Assembly: GCA_963660385.1 (NCBI GenBank)
Contig: CAVKWQ010000053.1
Span: 1-10,430, forward strand
From: Avelusimicrobium sp963660385
GTDB lineage: Bacteria > Elusimicrobiota > Elusimicrobia > Elusimicrobiales > Elusimicrobiaceae
Direction of reading: 5' to 3'
Length of the DNA: 10,430 bases
The translations under genes were made by a program, and so were the position numbers. Each line of letters begins with the position of its first letter. The stretch's first letter is position 1. Of the stretch, positions 5,989 through 10,430 are shown one piece after another. The notes beneath the pieces were generated by a model, which searched no databases, was not told the origin of the DNA, and saw only the letters and a list, made by a program, of their open reading frames with translations.

Positions 5989-8184
5989 TTACAGAAGTTC
6001 CTCCGGCTTGACCTTAGGCCCCACAAATGGCCCTTGCGCGTATGAAAAGCCCAACGCTTTAATGCGGGCAATGTCCTCTTGGGTTGCCACATCGTCTGCC
6101 GCCAGAAAAATGCCTAATTCTTGGCATACCTGCCCCAAGGATTGCGCCAGCATATTGCTTTTGCGGTCGGGCGATTTTGTCCACATTTGCCGCCCGATTT
6201 TTACGCCGTCTATCGGCATTTCTTTAAAGGCGGGCGACACCAGCCCCGTATAGCGCACGGTAAGATTAAATCCCTTTTGTTTCAGTTCCTCTCCGGCGGC
6301 TTTTAAGCGTGCATTTAAAATGCGCCGCTTGGTTTCCGTCAGTTCCAAGTACAGCCATTTGGGCTCAATGTTCATTTCCTTGGCTTTGGCGGCCAAACGC
6401 TCCGCAAAGCCCGGCGCGGTCAGGTGCTCATCGGCAATTTTCACTACCAGCGGGATTAACTTTTTGCCTTGGGCTTTCCAGTCAGCAAGCGTTTCCAAGG
6501 CGGCATCCAGCAGATAGCGTCCGTATTGGTATATAAAGCCGTTTCTTTCAAATACCGGGCGGAAAACAGCCTGTTCCAGCGGGTCTTGGCGCTCGGGTAC
6601 GGGCCAGTCCGCCACTGCTTCGGCCGCAAAAAGAGAGTCATCTTTTAAGGAGCGGATAGGTTCCACAAAAAAGCGAAATTCCTTCTTTTCAATGCCTTGG
6701 CGCATACGGCTTTCAATCAGCGCTTCTTCGGTTAATTCTTGGTGCCACCGCGTTTGATAAAAGGCCACAATTTCGTCGTAGCGGCCCTTCACGCGCTTTT
6801 TGGCCACGCACGCGCGGTTGTACATCTCCTGGGCGGATTCATTGCGGTCTTCAATAGGATACACGCCGAAAGCCAACATTAGGGCAAAGGTCTTTTTATC
6901 CTCTGTTTGAAAGTTGGAAATCTGCTCGGCCAGCAGTTCCAAACGGTTTTTCAGTTCGCCCTCGGAGGCGTATTCCAGTAGCATTGCAAAGCGGTCCGCA
7001 TAAATACGGGTGAACAGTTCATCTTGCTTTAAGCCCTCTTGTATCACGCGGGATAAATGTTTTAAAAGCGTATCACCCGTTTTAAAACCATATCGTTCGT
7101 TAAACGATTGGAACTTGCCCACGTCCATTGCCACAATAGCATAGGATTGGTTCGTATGCGTGCGGAAGATTTGCTCCATTTCCGGGCGGATGGCGGCCAA
7201 GTTTTTGCATTGCGTAACAGGGTCAATAAAGGCGGTAGTAAATAGTTTTTGCCGTGCCTTTTTCTGTTGGATAAAAATGTACCCCCACGCGCAGAGCCCG
7301 GCGGCCACCACGGCCAAACACAGGCCTAAAAGCCGCCACACCAGCGCATTGATTTGGCGCGTCATTTGCACGGTGGGTACGACGGACAGCAGGTACCAGT
7401 CATTAATGTTTAAAGGTTGGTAACTAATGTGCAGTTCGCCTTTTTCGGCAGAGGTGTATTTTACGGTGCCGCTTTGGCGGTTTTGCATCGGCTCTTTAAG
7501 CGCGCGAGGCAGTTGGCCTTGCGGGTCATCGGGCAGATTAAAAATATTTTCCACTTGGCTGATAGCGTTTTTGTGCAAGGCGCGGGCCACGCTGTCCCCA
7601 TTGGCGCGGACAATAGCCGAGTAACCTTCCCCGCGGAAACTTTGCGTATCCAGTTCTTTGGCAAACTCCTCTACCGAGCGGGTAGCAAACAAAACGCCGA
7701 TAATTTTTCCGTTCTTGCGGGCAGGCACGGCCTCTACCAAAATATCCTTTCCGTCTGCCGCATCTGTAATGCGTTCGGACACATTGGCCTCGCCCGCGAG
7801 CGCCTTTTTAACGTGCTCCTCATTGGAGAGGTCCAACAGCAAATTATCGCTTAACATTGCCATACCGTCCGGGCGGACAAATCCCATACGCTTAAAATTA
7901 TTGACGGCGGACTCGTTCTTCATCAGGCGGTCAATGCTCTGCGCGGTCGGTTTGGAGACGGACTCAATCGCCGTAGCGATAGAGCGCAATAGGGCCAAAT
8001 CGTTATGGATTTGCGTTTCCACCTCGTCGGTGGTTTGGCGGGCGACTTCCTCCAAGTACATCGTGCGGTTGCGCTCCAAGGTGCGTTCAATCTGGTTTAC
8101 ATACAAAAAAATACCCGTGGATAACACCGCAGTACAAAGCAAAATAATTGCGGAAATTTTTTTAAAAGAAAGCGAATCAGTCAT
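5989..8184 (-). CDS. Membrane sensor with degenerate GGDEF and degenerate EAL domains
   Basis: This is a 731-residue inner-membrane protein. A first membrane helix (about 8-29) is followed by a periplasmic region of about 250 residues (30-280) that looks like a double-Cache sensor, then a second helix (about 281-306), a GGDEF-type domain (about 315-475) and an EAL-type domain (about 490-731). The GGDEF site reads YADRF (395-399): both glycines and the catalytic Glu are lost. In the EAL domain the motif is EAV (522-524), the Mg-binding Asn is Lys582 (VVKIADEH), the DDFG block is replaced near 643-647 (VRYTG), the KID Asp is Gly664 (VKIGRQ) and AEGVET is ADDVAT (696-701). ELTET (614-618) is kept. 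It is therefore unlikely to make or cleave c-di-GMP. It may be a receptor or scaffold, as known for LapD or CsrD-like proteins. AGGAGG (complement of 8190-8195) lies 5 bases before the ATG. Confidence 0.88.
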   Translation of the reverse strand: MTDSLSFKKISAIILLCTAVLSTGIFLYVNQIERTLERNRTMYLEEVARQTTDEVETQIHNDLALLRSIATAIESVSKPTAQSIDRLMKNESAVNNFKRMGFVRPDGMAMLSDNLLLDLSNEEHVKKALAGEANVSERITDAADGKDILVEAVPARKNGKIIGVLFATRSVEEFAKELDTQSFRGEGYSAIVRANGDSVARALHKNAISQVENIFNLPDDPQGQLPRALKEPMQNRQSGTVKYTSAEKGELHISYQPLNINDWYLLSVVPTVQMTRQINALVWRLLGLCLAVVAAGLCAWGYIFIQQKKARQKLFTTAFIDPVTQCKNLAAIRPEMEQIFRTHTNQSYAIVAMDVGKFQSFNERYGFKTGDTLLKHLSRVIQEGLKQDELFTRIYADRFAMLLEYASEGELKNRLELLAEQISNFQTEDKKTFALMLAFGVYPIEDRNESAQEMYNRACVAKKRVKGRYDEIVAFYQTRWHQELTEEALIESRMRQGIEKKEFRFFVEPIRSLKDDSLFAAEAVADWPVPERQDPLEQAVFRPVFERNGFIYQYGRYLLDAALETLADWKAQGKKLIPLVVKIADEHLTAPGFAERLAAKAKEMNIEPKWLYLELTETKRRILNARLKAAGEELKQKGFNLTVRYTGLVSPAFKEMPIDGVKIGRQMWTKSPDRKSNMLAQSLGQVCQELGIFLAADDVATQEDIARIKALGFSYAQGPFVGPKVKPEELL

Positions 8185-8201
8185 TTCAGCCTCCTATATA
8201 C

Positions 8202-8231
8202 AAAAAAGAGCCGCAGGCAGGCGGCTCTTTT
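8202..8231 (-). terminator. Strong terminator after the nitroreductase gene
   Basis: A perfect 11-bp inverted repeat, AAAAGAGCCGC / GCGGCTCTTTT (8204-8214 and 8221-8231), has a 6-base loop and a T-tract on the minus strand. It follows the nitroreductase stop (8235) at once. It ends only 17 bases before the start of the GGDEF-EAL gene, so it stands between two same-strand genes and could act as an attenuator. Because both sides are A/T-flanked, it could also work on the + strand, where no gene needs it. Confidence 0.85.
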
Positions 8232-8234
8232 ACT

Positions 8235-8744
8235 TTACCATTTTTCAAGGTGGATTTTGTCCGGGTCAAAGCGGTCAATATCCGGCTTTTGTTCGTTCGG
8301 ATAGCCAAGCGCAATCACGTTAAGCGGTTTTACATACTCCGGCAAGCCGAACATCTTGGCTAATGCGTTCATACGGTCCTCATTGGGATAAACACCCAGC
8401 CATACGCTCCCTAAACCCAGTTCGGTGGCGGCTAATAAAATATTTTGCGTGGCCGCACCACAGTCGGCAATCCAGTAGCCCGGCGCGTGTTCTTTGTGCG
8501 TATTGCCGCATACCAAAATGGCGCAGGCGGCTTCCTTCAACATTTGCGCATACGGGTGAACTGTGGTAATTTTGTGCAAGGTGTTTTTGTCTTGCACCAC
8601 GATAAACTCCCACTCTTGGCAGTTGCGTGCAGTAGGCGCCATCATAGCCGCACGCAAAAGCGCGGTAATGTCGCCCTTTTCAATCGGTTTGTCCGTAAAG
8701 CGGCGGATACTGCGCCGCTTTAAAATACCTTCCATTACGTTCAT
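8235..8744 (-). CDS. Nitroreductase family flavoprotein
   Basis: This 169-residue cytoplasmic protein is of the short nitroreductase type, FMN-dependent NAD(P)H oxidoreductases that usually work as homodimers. The N-terminal KRRSIRRFTDKPI (9-21) is the classic phosphate/FMN contact. AAMMAPTARNCQEWEFIVV (32-50) is the conserved APSARN-QPW-like block. IADCGAATQNILLAATELGLGSVWLGVYP (92-120) is the dimer/flavin helix, and the family's typical GYP (147-149) is present. Natural substrate cannot be deduced; family members reduce nitro compounds, quinones or enones. Met1 (8744) is preferred over Met4 because AGGGGG lies 6 bases upstream and the start forms an ATGA overlap with the serine dehydratase stop. 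That implies coupled translation and one transcript, closed by the hairpin at 8202-8231. Confidence 0.9.
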   Translation of the reverse strand: MNVMEGILKRRSIRRFTDKPIEKGDITALLRAAMMAPTARNCQEWEFIVVQDKNTLHKITTVHPYAQMLKEAACAILVCGNTHKEHAPGYWIADCGAATQNILLAATELGLGSVWLGVYPNEDRMNALAKMFGLPEYVKPLNVIALGYPNEQKPDIDRFDPDKIHLEKW

Positions 8745-9973
8745 TTGTTACCCCCTTTTTTAAGCCGCAATACTTTTTCTTTAAAGAAACGGGCCAAGCC
8801 CCCGCGTGCGGTTTCGCGGTAGTCCTTGTTCATATCCAGGCCCGTTTGCATCATAGTGGCTAAAACGTCATCGTAAGATACGCGGTTGTCCCCGTCGGAC
8901 ATTAAGGCATAGGTGGCGCAGTCCAGCGCGCGGGAAGCGGCCAGCGCGTTGCGCTCTATGCACGGAATTTGCACTAACCCGTCCACCGGGTCGCAAGTCA
9001 GCCCCAAGTGGTGTTCAAGCCCCATTTCGGCTGCGTAGGCAATACGGCGGTTGTCGCCGCCCTCTAATTGGCAGGTGGCCGCGGCCGCCATTGCGCACGC
9101 CACGCCGACCTCGCCCTGACAGCCTACTTCCGCGCCGGAAATAGAGGCATTGGCCTTGGCCATATTGCCAAACAAACTGGCTGTTGCCAAGGCGTGCAAA
9201 ATGGTGGTGTCTTCAAATTCGCAAATTTCTTGGATCAAGCGGCACACCGCAGGCACGACCCCGCAGGAGCCGCAAGTGGGCGCGGTAACTACCACACCGC
9301 CGGCGGCGTTCTCTTCCGAGCACGCCAACGCATAAGAAAACAGGTTATTCATACGGCGCAGGTATTGGGGGGAGTTTTCCGCCTTGTAAAGGTAGCGGCG
9401 CGCCTTGCGCTCCAAATTTAAGGAGCCGGGCAAGACGCCGCGCTTTTCCAAGCCGCGGTTCATTGTGGTTTGCATTGTCTTCCAAATGGTGCCTAAATAT
9501 TGCCAAATGTCCGCGCCTTCAAATTCTTCCACATATTCCCATAACAGCATACGCTTGTCCGAGGTGTACTGCAAAATTTCCGCCATTGATTTATGGGGGT
9601 AAATGTTGTTGATTTCCTGCCCGAAGTTTTCGTCGGTGCGGACGTCGCCCCCGCCAATGCTGTACGCCACTTGCGCGCTCATTTTGTGCCCGGCCTTATC
9701 CAGGGCTTCAAAACGCATTGCGTTGGGGTGTTTGGGTAAAAAGGTATTGTACTCCCACTCAATAGCAACGGGCTTGGGATAAAAGGCTTCTTTGATAGCG
9801 AAATCGGTCAAGTGCCCTTTGCCGGTGGCGGCCAAGGAGCCGTAAAGTACCGCCCGAAAGGATTCGGCGGACGGATAAGCGCGGTTGAACGCGTCGGCCG
9901 CTTTGCGCGGGCCCATTGTATGGCTGCTGGAAGGCCCCATACCAATTTTGTATAACTCTTTAAGCGATTGCAT
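8741..9973 (-). CDS. sdaA: L-serine dehydratase (L-serine ammonia-lyase), iron-sulfur, single chain
   Basis: The enzyme converts L-serine to pyruvate and ammonia using a [4Fe-4S] cluster, in the cytoplasm. The 410 residues contain the beta-domain signature GPSSSHTMGP (13-22) and the alpha domain with APTCGSCGVVPA (231-242), ISGAEVGCQGEVG (278-290) and LTCDPVDGLVQIPCIERN (325-342). The likely cluster ligands are Cys285, Cys327 and Cys338; their spacing (42 and 11) matches what is known for the Legionella enzyme. At about 410 residues it belongs to the shorter single-chain form without an ACT domain, and is shorter than E. coli SdaA. It ends in KKGGNK, lacking the terminal Cys tail described in Legionella. 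The ATG at 9973 follows AGGGAG 4 bases upstream. The enzyme supplies pyruvate from serine and is typically oxygen-sensitive. The stop overlaps the nitroreductase start. Confidence 0.93.
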   Translation of the reverse strand: MQSLKELYKIGMGPSSSHTMGPRKAADAFNRAYPSAESFRAVLYGSLAATGKGHLTDFAIKEAFYPKPVAIEWEYNTFLPKHPNAMRFEALDKAGHKMSAQVAYSIGGGDVRTDENFGQEINNIYPHKSMAEILQYTSDKRMLLWEYVEEFEGADIWQYLGTIWKTMQTTMNRGLEKRGVLPGSLNLERKARRYLYKAENSPQYLRRMNNLFSYALACSEENAAGGVVVTAPTCGSCGVVPAVCRLIQEICEFEDTTILHALATASLFGNMAKANASISGAEVGCQGEVGVACAMAAAATCQLEGGDNRRIAYAAEMGLEHHLGLTCDPVDGLVQIPCIERNALAASRALDCATYALMSDGDNRVSYDDVLATMMQTGLDMNKDYRETARGGLARFFKEKVLRLKKGGNK

Positions 9974-10021
9974 AATGCTCCCTAAAACGGGGAATATATA
10001 AAAAATGTTATCATAATTTAT
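9974..10021. promoter_or_regulatory. Divergent AT-rich promoter region between sdaA and mntP
   Basis: Only 48 bases separate the two divergent starts, so both promoters must lie here or overlap the genes. The stretch 9993-10021 is almost entirely A/T. CATAAT (10012-10017) could be a -10 for the + strand, with transcription beginning at or near the mntP ATG. TATGAT (complement of 10010-10015) could be a -10 for sdaA. Neither has a good -35. There is no room for an mntP-type Mn riboswitch leader. Confidence 0.4.
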
Positions 10022-10430
10022 ATGAATATTCTATCCGCTTTATTAGTTGCTTTGGGGTTATCTATGGATAACTTGGCCGTTACGATTGCTTCCGGCTGTT
10101 CCCACCAAAACAAAATTCCCCTGTCTTATATAGGTAAAGTAAGCGCCTTATTTGCGGTGGCGCATTTTATTATGTTTTCCGTGGGCTGGCTGGGCGGCGC
10201 CGGAGTAGGGCGTTATATCGGTGCGGTGGACCATTGGATTGCTTTTGCGATTTTGGCCTTTATCGGCGTGCGTATGGTGAAGGAAGCACGCAACCCGCAG
10301 GACGAAGAAGATGTATGCGTATTACACTCCTTTAAAACCTTGCTTGCGCTTTCGGTGGCGACGAGTTTGGATGCGCTTTTGGTGGGCATTGGGCTTGCAT
10401 TTACCGAAGCGCCCTTTTGGATAACGGTGC
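10022..10430 (+). CDS. mntP: Manganese efflux pump MntP (3' end missing)
   Basis: The frame from ATG 10022 stays open to the window edge, giving 136 residues. It begins MNILSALLVALGLSMDNLAVTIASG and later has LLALSVATSLDALLVGIGLAF. These are the paired membrane-helix repeats with conserved Asp (D16 and D117) of the MntP (DUF204) family, small inner-membrane proteins of about 180-190 residues that export Mn2+. Hydrophobic helices are at about 3-22, 37-60, 70-86 and 106-127, with a charged loop RNPQDEEDV (90-98) between the halves. No Shine-Dalgarno sequence is present in the 15 bases before the start, which are AT-only apart from one G and one C. The gene is divergent from sdaA and its function is not obviously tied to it. 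Confidence 0.88.
   Translation, partial: MNILSALLVALGLSMDNLAVTIASGCSHQNKIPLSYIGKVSALFAVAHFIMFSVGWLGGAGVGRYIGAVDHWIAFAILAFIGVRMVKEARNPQDEEDVCVLHSFKTLLALSVATSLDALLVGIGLAFTEAPFWITV

Noticed and set aside
7417..7854. 145-codon + strand frame opposite the GGDEF-EAL gene
   Set aside because: Antisense shadow of a well-supported coding region with recognisable domains; no ribosome site or protein family resemblance.

Overview
The window looks like chromosomal DNA from a Gram-negative, probably anaerobic bacterium. It carries lipopolysaccharide/surface polysaccharide genes (WavE-type transferase, MsbA-like ABC exporter, RmlA), an oxygen-labile type of iron-sulfur L-serine dehydratase, and a tRNA gene with an encoded CCA end. 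An Elusimicrobiota-like gut bacterium would fit, but that is an impression from gene style and nothing in the window proves the taxon.

Region 1 (1-3606, + strand) is the end of a surface-polysaccharide operon: an AT-rich WavE-family gene entering from the left edge, an MsbA-like ABC transporter whose start overlaps it by 23 bp, and a glucose-1-phosphate thymidylyltransferase (RmlA) 2 bp further on. Together they suggest building or modifying a sugar chain, exporting a lipid-linked product, and making dTDP-glucose as a sugar donor precursor.

Region 2 (3607-5767) is a compact two-gene module: a DUF2924 protein and a large serine recombinase joined by an ATGA stop/start overlap. A nested inverted repeat lies before the first gene. 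Its right arm contains the Shine-Dalgarno sequence, and its left arm lies between a plausible -35 and -10. A transcript from the module's own promoter would therefore escape RBS occlusion, while read-through from the polysaccharide operon would not. No other phage or conjugation genes are visible. About 200 bp of noncoding, purine-rich DNA follows, up to a tRNA.

Region 3 (5731-5890, - strand) is tRNA-His(GTG) with its own promoter and terminator.

Region 4 (5989-9973, - strand) reads L-serine dehydratase, then a nitroreductase-family flavoprotein (ATGA overlap), a strong terminator hairpin, and a membrane-anchored sensor protein with degenerate GGDEF and EAL domains. That protein lacks most catalytic residues of both domains, so it looks like a receptor or scaffold and not a c-di-GMP enzyme.

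Region 5 (10022-end, + strand) is the start of a divergent MntP-type manganese efflux gene with no visible Shine-Dalgarno sequence.

The most unusual items are the recombinase module with its apparent read-through switch, and the doubly degenerate GGDEF-EAL protein.
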